Source: Bifidobacterium scardovii JCM 12489 = DSM 13734
Lineage (GTDB): Bacteria > Actinomycetota > Actinomycetes > Actinomycetales > Bifidobacteriaceae
Assembly: GCF_001042635.1 (NCBI RefSeq)
Contig: NZ_AP012331.1
Location: 620,001-684,000 of the forward strand
Length of the DNA: 64,000 nt
Direction of reading: 5' to 3'
The position numbers were made by a program, and so were the translations under genes. Below, in pieces: positions 43,866-52,493 of the stretch; the first letter of the stretch is position 1, and every line of letters begins with the position of its first letter. A model generated the notes under the pieces. That model did not search any database and had not been told where the DNA came from. It saw only the letters and a list, made by a program, of their open reading frames with translations.

Positions 43866-45427
43866 GCCTCCTGTGCATGGTCGGGGCCGGTCTGGCCGCC
43901 GGATGCCCGGTCGGCGGGCGGCTGGTCGGTTCCGGCGCTGTCGGCGAAACGGGTGAGCGTCCAGTCGTAGCCGTTGTCGGGCTCGGCGGAACTTGCGGCG
44001 AATCCGCGTACGGCGAGGGCCGCGGCGGCGATGCGACGGTCGGATGCGGCGCCCAGCCGCATGAGACCGGGCGCGGTCTCGTCGCGATGCGTGAGCAGCC
44101 AGGCCACGGCGCTCGCCTGCACGGCGAAGCTCAGGTCCATGATCTCGATGGGATTGCCGCCGCCAGCGGTGTAGTTGACGCCGTCGCCCTCAGCGAGGAG
44201 CGTGAGGGTCGGGCCATCGGGGATCGCGATGTCGCGTCGGCAGCATTCGGCCACGTGGCGGAACCCGGGGATGTCGTCCAGCGCGATCTCATTGGCGATG
44301 CCGCCGATCACGGACAGCACCGCGCCCGTGCGCATGCGGCGCATGTGCCGCATCGTGACGGTGTGCCGCACGCCGGTCGCCGAAACGACCATGTCGGCGT
44401 TCTCGAGCGAGTCGTCGATGCTCCGCGCCGCGAACCCGTCGAACACGGCCTGCAGCGCGGCGACCGGGTCGGTGTCGCAGACCGTGACCCGCGCGCCGAG
44501 CGCGCGCACGCGCAACGCGAACCCCCGTCCGACCGGGCCGTAGCCGATCACCGTGACCCGGCTGCCAGCGAACGCCTTGGCTCCGAGAATGCCCTGCATG
44601 GTGGTCACGCAGCTTTCGCCGGTACCGTGCGCGTTGTCGAAGCCGGTTTTGAGCACGCTGTCGTTGACCGCGACGACCGGGAAGGGCAGTCGGCCGGCAT
44701 CCTGCATGGCCTGGAACGCGCGCACGCCGCTGGTGGTCTCCTCGCACACGCCGATCAGATCGCCGAGCAGTTGAGGGCGTTCCGCGGCGGCCAGACGGGA
44801 GAAGCTGGCGCCATCGTCGATGATGATGTGCGGGCGGATCTCGTCGAGCAGGCGCAGCGCGCCCTGATGGGCCTGCTCGGGCGTCCATTCGGCGTCGGCC
44901 TCGACGGCGATGCCTTCGGCACGCAGCTGGTCGGCGACGCGCCGGTCGGTCTCGGCCGGGTCGCAGAACACGCCGACCGTCGCTCCGGCGCGGCGCAGCG
45001 CGCGCAGCAATACGGCGGTCTTCGGCTCCAGCACCAGGCATACGGCGATGCGCACGTTCCGGAAATCGGCGTCACGGCACAGTTCTCCCATAAGCGTGCG
45101 CAATACCGGCATATGCCGTTCGGCATGGGCGATCGCCTCGGCGCCGGTCCAGTCGCGGGCATCGGGCGTGCGGCTGAGCGGGGCGGACGCGTCGACGGCG
45201 AACGGGGCATCGTCGGCCGTCGGGACCGGGACGGCGGCCGTTGCGGCCGTATCGCCGGCATCGGCGATGCCGACCGGCCGCGGGGCCGTCCCGACGATCA
45301 TGCCCCACTGCTGCGCCGCGTCCGCGAACCGGTCATCGGGCGCCCCCGACAGGCCGGTCCCGGCCAGCGACCGGTTCGTGCGCTGCGAATATTCCATCGC
45401 CCATTCGGCGAAACGCGAATCGGTCAT
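43862..45427 (-). CDS. S-adenosylhomocysteine hydrolase-like protein
   Basis: 521 residues. The N-terminal ~100 is an extension (TDSRFAEWAMEYSQRTNRSL). The core has AVCLVLEPKTAVLLRALRRA, PHIIIDDGASF, VNDSVLKTGFDNAHGTGESC and the Rossmann segment VIGYGPVGRGFALRVRALGA where AhcY proteins have GYGxVGKG. Ends with a ~60-residue low-complexity tail. It should cleave SAH or S-inosylhomocysteine to homocysteine plus the nucleoside, with bound NAD. Start: AAGGAG nine bases before the ATG at 45427; the frame opens earlier at 45472. It shares an operon with the amidohydrolase. Confidence 0.85.
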   Translation of the reverse strand: MTDSRFAEWAMEYSQRTNRSLAGTGLSGAPDDRFADAAQQWGMIVGTAPRPVGIADAGDTAATAAVPVPTADDAPFAVDASAPLSRTPDARDWTGAEAIAHAERHMPVLRTLMGELCRDADFRNVRIAVCLVLEPKTAVLLRALRRAGATVGVFCDPAETDRRVADQLRAEGIAVEADAEWTPEQAHQGALRLLDEIRPHIIIDDGASFSRLAAAERPQLLGDLIGVCEETTSGVRAFQAMQDAGRLPFPVVAVNDSVLKTGFDNAHGTGESCVTTMQGILGAKAFAGSRVTVIGYGPVGRGFALRVRALGARVTVCDTDPVAALQAVFDGFAARSIDDSLENADMVVSATGVRHTVTMRHMRRMRTGAVLSVIGGIANEIALDDIPGFRHVAECCRRDIAIPDGPTLTLLAEGDGVNYTAGGGNPIEIMDLSFAVQASAVAWLLTHRDETAPGLMRLGAASDRRIAAAALAVRGFAASSAEPDNGYDWTLTRFADSAGTDQPPADRASGGQTGPDHAQEA

Positions 45428-45541
45428 GCGCGTGTACTCCTTGCCCTCCGTGCGCTCGTATGCATTCATCATGCCACGTCACGGCGCTCCTGTCAGCTTC
45501 CGCCGGCCGCGCCCCCGCCGCGCCCCGCCGCGATGCCGCAG

Positions 45542-46951
45542 TCAGACCACCTTGAGCGCGGACAGGGCGTCCCGCAGCGTGCCGACCTCGACGATCGTCA
45601 GCCCGGCGATGGCGATCCGCTTGCGCGACACGGGCGCCACGGCCGTCGTGAAGCCCAGGCGGGCCGCCTCGCGCAGGCGGTATTCCAGCCGGGGGACCGG
45701 GCGCACCTGGCCGGTCAGCGAGATCTCCCCGACCGCGCAGGTCGTGCGCGCGATCGGCTTGGATTTCGCGGCGCTCGCCAGCGCGGCGACGATCGCCAGA
45801 TCGCAGGCCGGCTCCTTCGCCAGGCCGCCGGCGATCGTGGATACATACAGATCGTTCGCCAGCAGGTTGACCTTGCCGTGCCGGTACAGCACGGCGGTCA
45901 GCATCGCGATGCGATTCGAATCCACGCCGTTGACCGCGCGGCGAGGCGTCGGCAGCACCGAGGCGGTGACCAGCGACTGCACCTCGATCGGCAGGCTGCG
46001 GTGGCCGTCCAGCGTGAAGGTGACGCAGGTGCCCTCGACCGGCGTCTCGCCGGCGGACAGGAACAGGCCGGAGGGGTCCGACACCTCTTCGATGCCCTCG
46101 CCGCTCATGTCGAAGCATCCGACCTCGTCGGTCGGGCCGAAGCGGTTCTTCACCGCGCGCAGCATGCGCAGCGCGGTCTCCGGGTCGCCCTCGAACTGGC
46201 AGACCACGTCCACCAGATGCTCGAGCGTGCGCGGGCCGGCGATCGAGCCGTCCTTGGTCACATGGCCCACCAGCAGCACGGGGACGTCCAGGGATTTCGC
46301 CGTGTCGATCAGTGCGCTCGCCACCTCGCGCACCTGCGTGGACCCGCCGGAGATGCCGTCGACGTCCTGCGACACGATGGTCTGCGCGGAGTCGACGATG
46401 GCCAGCGCCGGCCGCTCCTGCTCGATCAGCCCCAGCACGGTGGCCAGATCGGTGGTCGAGGCGAGCAGCAGGTTGCCCTCGACTGCGTTGATGCGCGTGG
46501 CGCGCAGCCGCACCTGCGCTGCCGATTCCTCGCCGGAGATGTACAGCACCTTGCCGCCGGCGGCGGCTTGGGCGCGCGCGATGTTGCCGGCGGTCTCCAG
46601 CAGCAGCGTCGACTTGCCGATGCCCGGCTCGCCGGCGATCAGCACCACGGACCCGGGCACGATGCCGCCGCCGAGCACCCGGTCGAATTCGCCGAAGCCG
46701 GTTGGCATGCGCGTCACCGTATCGGTGTCGATCTGCGTGATGGGCCTGGCGCTGTGGCGGGCGGAGACCGTGCCGGCCGTCGTGCGCGCGGTACGGCCCG
46801 GGGCCGCCGTGCGCGACGACGCCGCGGCCGGGCGCGCCTCATGGAATTCCTCGATGGTGCCCCACTGCCCGCATTCGGGGCAGCGGCCATACCATTTCGG
46901 GCCGTTCCAACCGCATTCGGAACACAGGTACTGTACGGACGACTTAGCCAT
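45542..46951 (-). CDS. radA: DNA repair protein RadA
   Basis: 469 residues, RecA-like branch-migration ATPase. Zinc finger CSECGWNGPKWYGRCPEC near the N terminus, Walker A GEPGIGKST, the RadA KNRFG motif (AVKNRFGPTDEVG) and a C-terminal Lon-like domain (VNLLANDLYVSTIAGGLAKE). ATG 46951 is chosen over a TTG 30 bases upstream because MAKSSVQYLCSECG is the family start. 114 bases separate it from the SAH-hydrolase-like gene, so one operon is plausible. Confidence 0.96.
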   Translation of the reverse strand: MAKSSVQYLCSECGWNGPKWYGRCPECGQWGTIEEFHEARPAAASSRTAAPGRTARTTAGTVSARHSARPITQIDTDTVTRMPTGFGEFDRVLGGGIVPGSVVLIAGEPGIGKSTLLLETAGNIARAQAAAGGKVLYISGEESAAQVRLRATRINAVEGNLLLASTTDLATVLGLIEQERPALAIVDSAQTIVSQDVDGISGGSTQVREVASALIDTAKSLDVPVLLVGHVTKDGSIAGPRTLEHLVDVVCQFEGDPETALRMLRAVKNRFGPTDEVGCFDMSGEGIEEVSDPSGLFLSAGETPVEGTCVTFTLDGHRSLPIEVQSLVTASVLPTPRRAVNGVDSNRIAMLTAVLYRHGKVNLLANDLYVSTIAGGLAKEPACDLAIVAALASAAKSKPIARTTCAVGEISLTGQVRPVPRLEYRLREAARLGFTTAVAPVSRKRIAIAGLTIVEVGTLRDALSALKVV

Positions 46952-47075
46952 GACAGCGACGCTATCGAGCTTTCGGGACAACGGTGCGCGGGCGGTGCGC
47001 GAGTAGCGCGCGAGAGGGAGCGCGGGCGGTGCGCGGGCGGGTTACGAGTCAGGTGGATGTGAGAGAATCGGCATC

Positions 47076-47708
47076 ATGTCGAATACGCAAATAGCCTCAT
47101 CATCCCATGGCAAGCTGATCGCCGTTGTGGTCGCCGCGGCGCTGGTCGTCATCCTGGCGCTGCTCTCCGCCTTCGTATGGCCGGGGTGGGCGATGAACAA
47201 GACGGTGGACGGCGGCGGTTCCGCCACGCAGTCGCAGCAGCAGTCGTCCAAGACCGAGAAGGAGCCGACGACGCCGAGCATCGATGCCGTGGCGCTGCCG
47301 GACGGCGCCTCCGAGCTGCTCAAGGCGATGCCGGATACGGTGTTGAACTATGCGCGCACGAAGGCCGACTCCACCAACGCGTGGGATGCGGCGTCGCCGC
47401 TGGAGCAGTACACGCTCACCTATTCCACCGGCGACGAGGCCAAGGACGTGACGCTCACCGTCGCGCAGTGGTCCACCGCCGACAGCGCGAAGAACCAGTA
47501 TGATGCGCTGTCCGGCGCGCTCACCGGCCAGGAGCTCGGTTCGGGCAGCGTCAAGGTCTCCGGCAACGCGACCGGCAGCTACGTGGCCAAGACGGATGCC
47601 AACGACGAGAAGAAGGCCATCGCGGTGTGGCAGAACGACACCGTGGTGTTCCAGGCGACGGGCGCGAAGGCCGCCGTGCAGCGGTTCTATCAGGAGTTTC
47701 CGCTGTAA
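47076..47708 (+). CDS. Hypothetical membrane-anchored protein
   Basis: 210 residues, not recognised. One membrane helix near the N terminus (KLIAVVVAAALVVILALLSA, residues 13-34) then WPGWAMNKTVDGG and a Ser/Gln/Lys linker. The remaining ~140 residues look like a compact extracellular alpha/beta domain (TLTYSTGDEAKDVTLTVAQW, GSYVAKTD, VVFQATGAKAAVQRFYQEF). It stands alone, divergent from radA. Confidence 0.75.
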   Translation: MSNTQIASSSHGKLIAVVVAAALVVILALLSAFVWPGWAMNKTVDGGGSATQSQQQSSKTEKEPTTPSIDAVALPDGASELLKAMPDTVLNYARTKADSTNAWDAASPLEQYTLTYSTGDEAKDVTLTVAQWSTADSAKNQYDALSGALTGQELGSGSVKVSGNATGSYVAKTDANDEKKAIAVWQNDTVVFQATGAKAAVQRFYQEFPL

Positions 47709-47860
47709 GGTGACGGGTTGATCCGTCCGGGCATGCCCGGTGGTCGTCCGGTTTGCCGGGAATTTTCAGGATTCTCGGAACGCCGGTTCCGTTCGTCCCA
47801 GAATGCGTGTACTATTGGGCAAGTTGCAATCTTAACGATTATTTAGGAACGGAGGCTGAG

Positions 47861-47950
47861 ATGGGTTCGGTCATCAAGAAGCGCCGCAAGCGGATGAGCA
47901 AGAAGAAGCACCGCAAACTGCTGCGTAAGACTCGCCACCAGCGCAAGTAG
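47861..47950 (+). CDS. Short basic ribosomal protein (bS22-like, AURKAIP1/COX24 domain)
   Basis: 29 residues starting [20 protein letters not shown] and ending RKTRHQRK, more than half Lys/Arg. This is the short actinobacterial protein first called an AURKAIP1/COX24 domain protein and later found as bS22 on mycobacterial small subunits. GGAGG at 47851-47855 supports ATG 47861. A terminator follows, so it is a monocistronic unit. Confidence 0.9.
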   Translation: MGSVIKKRRKRMSKKKHRKLLRKTRHQRK

Positions 47951-47976
47951 TCTTTCGCTCGTTTCGAGCAGTATGG

Positions 47977-48020
47977 ATCCCCGTGAACCTGGGTTTCGAC
48001 CTCGGTTCGCGGGGATTTTT
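47977..48020 (+). terminator. Intrinsic terminator after the S22-like gene
   Basis: ATCCCCGTGAACC (47977-47989) pairs with GGTTCGCGGGGAT (48004-48016) with one G-U pair, followed by TTTT. Confidence 0.93.
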
Positions 48021-48100
48021 CGTATGTCGGCCAGGTGTGCGCAGGTTCGGGCATATGCGGTCCATAGCAGTGCGCGAAGTGCACGTTGCATGGAGTGTCG

Positions 48101-48197
48101 GGGGAGGCTGACGGCGTAGCCGGCTGGGTGCGACTGGTGCCGTCGGACCACCCTCAGTCTCGCTTTCGCGAGCCAGCTCCCGCCGGCGGGAGCGTGA
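48101..48197. repeat. Dispersed palindromic repeat, copy 3
   Basis: GGGGAGGCTGACGGCGTAGC, then GCTGGGTGCGACTGG, CACCCTCAGTCTCGCTTTCG and CTCCCGCCGGCGGGAG. About 97 bases with several nested hairpins. Copy 5 at 51164-51261 matches it along its whole length. The gap 48021-48320 holds this and the rpiA hairpin only. Confidence 0.75.
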
Positions 48198-48232
48198 GTC
48201 GGGAGTCTTGCCGGCGTGCTGCCCCATAGAAC

Positions 48233-48274
48233 GATGATGGCGCCGTACCCCGTGCTGGGTACGACGCCATCATC
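48233..48274 (-). terminator. Terminator-like hairpin after rpiA
   Basis: GATGATGGCGCCGTACCC (48233-48250) pairs with GGGTACGACGCCATCATC (48257-48274) with one mismatch. It lies 47 bases beyond the rpiA stop on the minus strand. No long T tract. Confidence 0.75.
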
Positions 48275-48320
48275 CGGTGGATTCGCCTATTCGTCGCCGG
48301 CCTTGGCCGTCGGGCGGATC

Positions 48321-49019
48321 CTACTTGTTGCCGTTGGTCATGACGCGCGGGCCGTTCGGGTCGCCGACGATGACCTTGTCGACCATGTTGAGGAACAGGC
48401 CGTGCTCCACCACGCCGACCGTGGTGATGAGGTCCTCGGCGAGATCCTCCGGGTGGTCGATGCGCTCGAGGTGCAGGTCGACCACGTAGTTGTTCTCGTC
48501 GGTGCGCACCGGCTTGCCCTCGGCGTCGAGGCGCAGCACCGGCTTGTAGCCCTTGGCCTCGAACTTCTTGATGACGTGGCCGGCGCCGAACGGGATGACC
48601 TCGACCGGCAGCGGGAACTTGCCGATGGTGTCGACGACCTTGGACTCGTCCACGATCCACACAATGCGGTTGGAGTTGGTGGCCACGATCTTCTCCCACA
48701 GCAGCGCGGCGCCGCCGCCCTTGATGCCGTTGAAGTTCTTGTCGACCTCGTCGGCGCCGTCGATGGTCACGTCGATGTGATCCACGTCGTCGACGTCAAC
48801 GATCTTGATGCCGTAGCCCTCGGCCTGCTCCTGCGTGCGGCGGGAGGTGGTGACGCCGGTGAACTGCAGTCCTTCCTCCTTGACGCGGCGGCCAAGCTCG
48901 TCGACGAGGAAGCGCACGGTCGAGCCCGTGCCCAGTCCGGCGATCATGCCGTCGGTGATCAGCTTGGCGGCTTCGATGCCGGCCGCCTTCTTCAGTGCAT
49001 CCTGCTGTGCCTTGTCCAT
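48321..49019 (-). CDS. rpiA: Ribose-5-phosphate isomerase A
   Basis: 232 residues, interconverts ribose 5-phosphate and ribulose 5-phosphate, needed in the fructose-6-phosphate (bifid) shunt. Motifs are [40 protein letters not shown] and [18 protein letters not shown] precedes the ATG ending at 49019. Monocistronic, with a hairpin downstream. Confidence 0.96.
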   Translation of the reverse strand: MDKAQQDALKKAAGIEAAKLITDGMIAGLGTGSTVRFLVDELGRRVKEEGLQFTGVTTSRRTQEQAEGYGIKIVDVDDVDHIDVTIDGADEVDKNFNGIKGGGAALLWEKIVATNSNRIVWIVDESKVVDTIGKFPLPVEVIPFGAGHVIKKFEAKGYKPVLRLDAEGKPVRTDENNYVVDLHLERIDHPEDLAEDLITTVGVVEHGLFLNMVDKVIVGDPNGPRVMTNGNK

Positions 49020-49277
49020 AATGCTCCTTAGACGGAAGTGTCGCTTCGCGAGGAAGGCGCGAAGCCCATATCCTATACTATCCGATTTGTTCCTTGATGT
49101 GACATTGAGTCATGTTATTGGTCTGATATGTAAGCTTTACGAGGGTATTCATCCGCTCGATCAGTCTTATACCGACCCCACGCATTGTTTCATGTGATGT
49201 TTCACGGCTGTTCTCGGGTGGTTGCAGGCGTTTGTTGGCGTTCGCTGGGTGCTTGTTGCTGGGCGCTTGCGGGGCGT

Positions 49278-50519
49278 TCACGAGTGCCGTATGGCGAACG
49301 GCACCTGTTCGAGCGTGATGGTGCCATCCCCGTCGACGTACCCCTCCACGGCGATGAGTCCGCGGATCAGCCGCGGCGTGCCGTCGTACGTCGGGCTGGA
49401 GGACGGCGGCGGCGAGAATCGCAGCGTGCCCGACACCGTCAGGCCGGATGGCTGCACGGTCGGTCGCGTGGCCGGGTTTGCGGCCGGTTGCATTGTCTGC
49501 ACCGGTTGCGGTGTCGATGTCGTCGACTGGGATGCGGACGGGGTCGTGGCTTGGTCCCCGTTGCCGGAGCCGAAGTCGTCTGCGGGGGCGTCGATGGATC
49601 CGCCGTCGTGCTTGTCGGCGTCGGAAGACAGGGAAGCCGTGCTCTCGGACGATCCGGAGGCGCGGCCGTCGCCGGTGTCGTCGGCAGATGTGGCGGGAGA
49701 ATCGAGCGGACCGCTCTTGTCTGCGGCGTCATCCGCGCCGGCGGCGCCCGCCGTGTATCCGCCCAGGTCCTGAGGCACGCCTTCGGGTTCGGACAGCACG
49801 TCGGCCAGCGACCGCGAGCCGGGTCGCGCTCCGGAGCTCCCGCGTGCGGGGGCGGTCGGGCCGGCGGGATTCGACCCGTCCGGCGTGGGGGAGCCGTCCG
49901 AGGATTCACCGCGCCCAAGATGGTATTCCACGGCCGAAATGTGGCCATCCATCAGCATCTGAGCGTCGGCCGGCACGTCGGTGCCCTTCGAGTATTCGGA
50001 GGCGAGCAGCGACTCCCACCCCTCCTTGGGCAGGTAGCCGTCCCGTGCGCCGGAGCGGCAGTCGCACGCATAGGTGCGTGCCAGCTCGTCGACCTTCTCG
50101 TTGCCGGCGTTGCCGGCATGGCCCTTGACCCATACGAATTTCACCGAGCCGGCGCGGCGGCTCAGCTCGGCGTCGATCGCCTTGATCAGCGCGGCGTTCT
50201 TGACCGGCTTCTTCTGCGAGTTCTTCCAGCCGTTCTTCTTCCAGCCATGGACCCACTTCGTGGAACAGTTGATCGCATACTGCGAATCGGTTTCGATGAT
50301 CAGCGGTTCGGTTCCCGGGTGCGCCCGCAGAGCCTCCAGCACCGCGCATAACTCGCCGATCTGGTTCGTGCCGTTCGTGGCGCCGCCCGCGTCGCAGTCG
50401 CCCGGGTGCTCATGGCCGGGCCTACCTCCGGCGTGGGGGGCGTGGTCGGCCCAGGCCCAGCCCATCGGGCCATTCGGATTGCCTAGGGCGCTTCCGTCGG
50501 TGGATACGGTGATGGTCAT
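49278..50519 (-). CDS. rnhA: Ribonuclease HI with long C-terminal extension
   Basis: 413 residues. Residues 1-~155 are RNase HI, which cuts RNA in RNA-DNA hybrids: Asp8 (TVSTDGSALGN), Glu56 (IGELCAV), Asp78 (IETDSQYA), His134 (KGHAGNAGN) and Asp144 (VDELART) are the catalytic set. The rest is a Ser/Gly/Pro/Thr-rich linker (~215-360) and a ~50-residue end (LIRGLIAVEGYVDGDGTITL) with an unknown role. A 158-bp tandem repeat covers the start region. Confidence 0.92.
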   Translation of the reverse strand: MTITVSTDGSALGNPNGPMGWAWADHAPHAGGRPGHEHPGDCDAGGATNGTNQIGELCAVLEALRAHPGTEPLIIETDSQYAINCSTKWVHGWKKNGWKNSQKKPVKNAALIKAIDAELSRRAGSVKFVWVKGHAGNAGNEKVDELARTYACDCRSGARDGYLPKEGWESLLASEYSKGTDVPADAQMLMDGHISAVEYHLGRGESSDGSPTPDGSNPAGPTAPARGSSGARPGSRSLADVLSEPEGVPQDLGGYTAGAAGADDAADKSGPLDSPATSADDTGDGRASGSSESTASLSSDADKHDGGSIDAPADDFGSGNGDQATTPSASQSTTSTPQPVQTMQPAANPATRPTVQPSGLTVSGTLRFSPPPSSSPTYDGTPRLIRGLIAVEGYVDGDGTITLEQVPFAIRHS

Positions 50520-50802
50520 GCTTGGCTCGCTTTCTGGTCAATCCGAGTGGCCCCTTCGCGGGCGCTGGTGGTGCGCCCGCTCACCTCGCCTACGGTCGGT
50601 CCGCTGGACCGCCCGTTTGACGGCTCGGCATTCGGATTGCCCAGGGCGCTTCCGTCGGTGGATACGGTGATGGTCATGCTTGGCTCGCTTTCTGGTCAAT
50701 CCGAGTGGCCCCTTCGCGGGCGCTGGTGGCGCGCCCGCTCACCTCGCCTACGGTCGGTCCGCCGGACCGCCCGTTTGACGGCTCGGCATTCGGATTGCCC
50801 AG
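50473..50802 (-). repeat. 158-bp direct tandem duplication over the rnhA start
   Basis: Unit 1 is 50473-50630 and unit 2 is 50631-50788; 14 bases of a third copy follow (to 50802). The copies differ at only a few positions. Each contains the first 16 codons, the start codon and ~110 bases upstream of rnhA. The duplicated start at 50677 is in another frame because 158 is not a multiple of three. Confidence 0.93.
50516..50677 (-). CDS. Putative leader peptide upstream of rnhA
   Basis: The duplicated start region opens a 53-codon frame that begins with the same 16 residues as RNase HI (MTITVSTDGSALGNPN) and then reads NAEPSNGRSSGPTV. It ends TGA at 50518-50516, overlapping the rnhA ATG (ATGA). 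It has the same upstream sequence as the real gene, so it should be translated if rnhA is. Its existence as a protein is inference. Confidence 0.45.
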   Translation of the reverse strand: MTITVSTDGSALGNPNAEPSNGRSSGPTVGEVSGRTTSAREGATRIDQKASQA

Positions 50803-50833
50803 TGTCCTGCGTCGTTCATTCGTTTAGTAATTC

Positions 50834-50969
50834 TGGCTCCCCTCTCTGAGGGGAGCTGTCGGCGTAGCCGACTGAGGGGAGTGCGCACGAATCGGCTTGA
50901 TTCAGGCGTTCTTCGGGAATGCCCCCTCAGGCCGCTGCACGGCTAGCTCCCCTTCAGGGAGGGGAGCCA
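50834..50969. mobile_element. MITE-like element, dispersed palindromic repeat copy 4
   Basis: 136 bases bounded by TGGCTCCCCTCTCTGAGGGG (50834-) and its near-inverse ending AGGGAGGGGAGCCA (-50969). The terminal repeats are about 24 bases and each is itself palindromic. The left half continues AGCTGTCGGCGTAGCCGACT, the sequence of copies 1 and 2. No coding capacity. No clear target duplication. Confidence 0.65.
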
Positions 50970-51163
50970 AATATAGTACACGAACTTATGGCGCGGGGCA
51001 TTAGGTCACTGCCGTCAGTTGATGCCATAATCGTCATGTTCTCCACTCTAGTGGTGTATTCGTGGAATCGATCATTCGAGCCCCCGCTGAACGGACGATG
51101 CGGTGGATCGTTCGTTCAGCGGTGCACGAAGCGCACGTCGTATTGTAGTCGTATGTAACAATC

Positions 51164-51261
51164 AGGGGCTGTCGGCGAAGCCGACTGGGGGGCCGGTGGT
51201 ATCGAACCGCCCATCCTCGGTCTCGCTCCGCGATCCGTAGGGTCTGGCGGCGGGAACGTGC
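51164..51261. repeat. Dispersed palindromic repeat, copy 5
   Basis: GGGGCTGTCGGCGAAGCCGA, then CTGGGGGGCCGGTGG, TCCTCGGTCTCGCTCCGCGA and GGCGGCGGGAACGTG. It corresponds to copy 3. The whole gap 50520-51352 contains the tandem duplication, copies 4 and 5, and no gene. Confidence 0.7.
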
Positions 51262-51352
51262 CAAAAATCGATTCCGCAAATGCATTGAGGAGCGTAACGG
51301 CCCATATCAATAGGCCGTCACGCCCCTCAACACGACGCAAGCGCCGGCGTTG

Positions 51353-52492
51353 TCAGTCGGCGATCGGATTCGGCCGGGGCTCGAATCCCGTGCGCTCGCG
51401 AATCACCCGAACCGCATGGTCGTCACGTTCGGCGAAGGTCTTGTCGTCGAGCATGACGACACGGTCCGCATACGGGGAATCGTGCAGCACGCGCATCAGC
51501 GTCTCGTGGAACTTGTAACGGTCGGATGCCCACTGCATGGCACGGAACCCGTCGTCCACATACTCGGTGACCGGCGGGATCACCAATACCAGATCGGGGC
51601 GCTCCTGCTCGATCACCATGTCGAAGGTGCTGTCCAGCTTGGCGGCTTCCTCGGGCGGCAGATAGCGCTCGACATAGGTCTTGGTGACCATGGCGTCCGT
51701 GTCGAGGAACACGATGCCGTTGTTCGCGCTGGAGGCCAGCGCCTGCTCGTTCTGGCCGAATTTGCTCAGGATCAGCCGCTGGTAGTCGAATGCGGTCAGT
51801 TCGTCGTCGTCAACGTTGTAGCTCTCCTCGAACTCGCGCGCGTATTCGACGGCGATCGGGGCATCGTACAGCTTGGACAGCCGGGTGACCATGGTGGTCT
51901 TGCCGACGGATGCGCTGCCGACGACGAGCACGATGGTCGTGAACTCGCGGCGGAACGCGTGGTTGATCACCGGCCAGAACGCGCGGTTGTGCGGATCGGC
52001 GCATATCGATTCCTGCAGGGCGTCCGAGCCGTTGATGAACGGGCCGACGCTCCAGCGCGGATTGTCGTCCGCGGGGGAGTCCCATTGCGCGCGCAGCGCC
52101 GTGTCGGCGTCGCGCAGATCGGTCTCCACCGTGAACCGGGCTTCGGCCGCGGCGTCGGCGGACACCGCGGCGATCACGGTGTCCTGCAGTTGCGTGGCCC
52201 ATGCGCGCGGGTCGTCCGCCACGCCTGCGTCCACGATGAGCTTGTGCGGCGAAATCGCCGGATCGTCGTTGAATGCCTCGCGCAGATAGCGATAGCGGTT
52301 GCGCGCGCTCAGGCCGGTCAGTCCGCTATCCGTATCCGGGCGGTCGGCCAGCACGAGAATCACGCCGTCGTATACGGAGGCGAGATCGTAGATGCGCTGT
52401 TCCAGTCCGGCGTGCAGCGGCGAGAACCGGCTGACGACCACGGCGAAGCGCGATCCGGTGAGTGGGGCGGTGGACAGGTTGCAGCTTGGCAT
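51353..52492 (-). CDS. NadR-like protein: ribosylnicotinamide kinase with degenerate NMNAT domain
   Basis: 379 residues. The first ~180 resemble the nicotinamide-mononucleotide adenylyltransferase part of NadR (FAVVVSRFSPLHAGLEQRIY, LSARNRYRYLREAF), but the nucleotide-binding HxGH reads HAGL (His27, Leu30). Residues ~185-379 are the kinase: P-loop GSASVGKTT (192-200), AREF, and LILSKFGQNEQALASSA. The gene is followed upstream on the same strand by pnuC with a one-base gap, so the pair imports and phosphorylates nicotinamide riboside. No helix-turn-helix is present. Confidence 0.88.
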   Translation of the reverse strand: MPSCNLSTAPLTGSRFAVVVSRFSPLHAGLEQRIYDLASVYDGVILVLADRPDTDSGLTGLSARNRYRYLREAFNDDPAISPHKLIVDAGVADDPRAWATQLQDTVIAAVSADAAAEARFTVETDLRDADTALRAQWDSPADDNPRWSVGPFINGSDALQESICADPHNRAFWPVINHAFRREFTTIVLVVGSASVGKTTMVTRLSKLYDAPIAVEYAREFEESYNVDDDELTAFDYQRLILSKFGQNEQALASSANNGIVFLDTDAMVTKTYVERYLPPEEAAKLDSTFDMVIEQERPDLVLVIPPVTEYVDDGFRAMQWASDRYKFHETLMRVLHDSPYADRVVMLDDKTFAERDDHAVRVIRERTGFEPRPNPIAD

Positions 52493-52493
52493 A

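Noticed and set aside
45428-45541. SAH riboswitch upstream of the SAH-hydrolase-like gene
   Set aside because: The stretch does not show the conserved SAH-riboswitch stems or core sequence by eye.
43877-47062. 1061-codon plus-strand frame opposite ahcY-like and radA genes
   Set aside because: It is the antisense of three recognisable minus-strand genes; the product is Arg/Gly/His-rich and has no domain.
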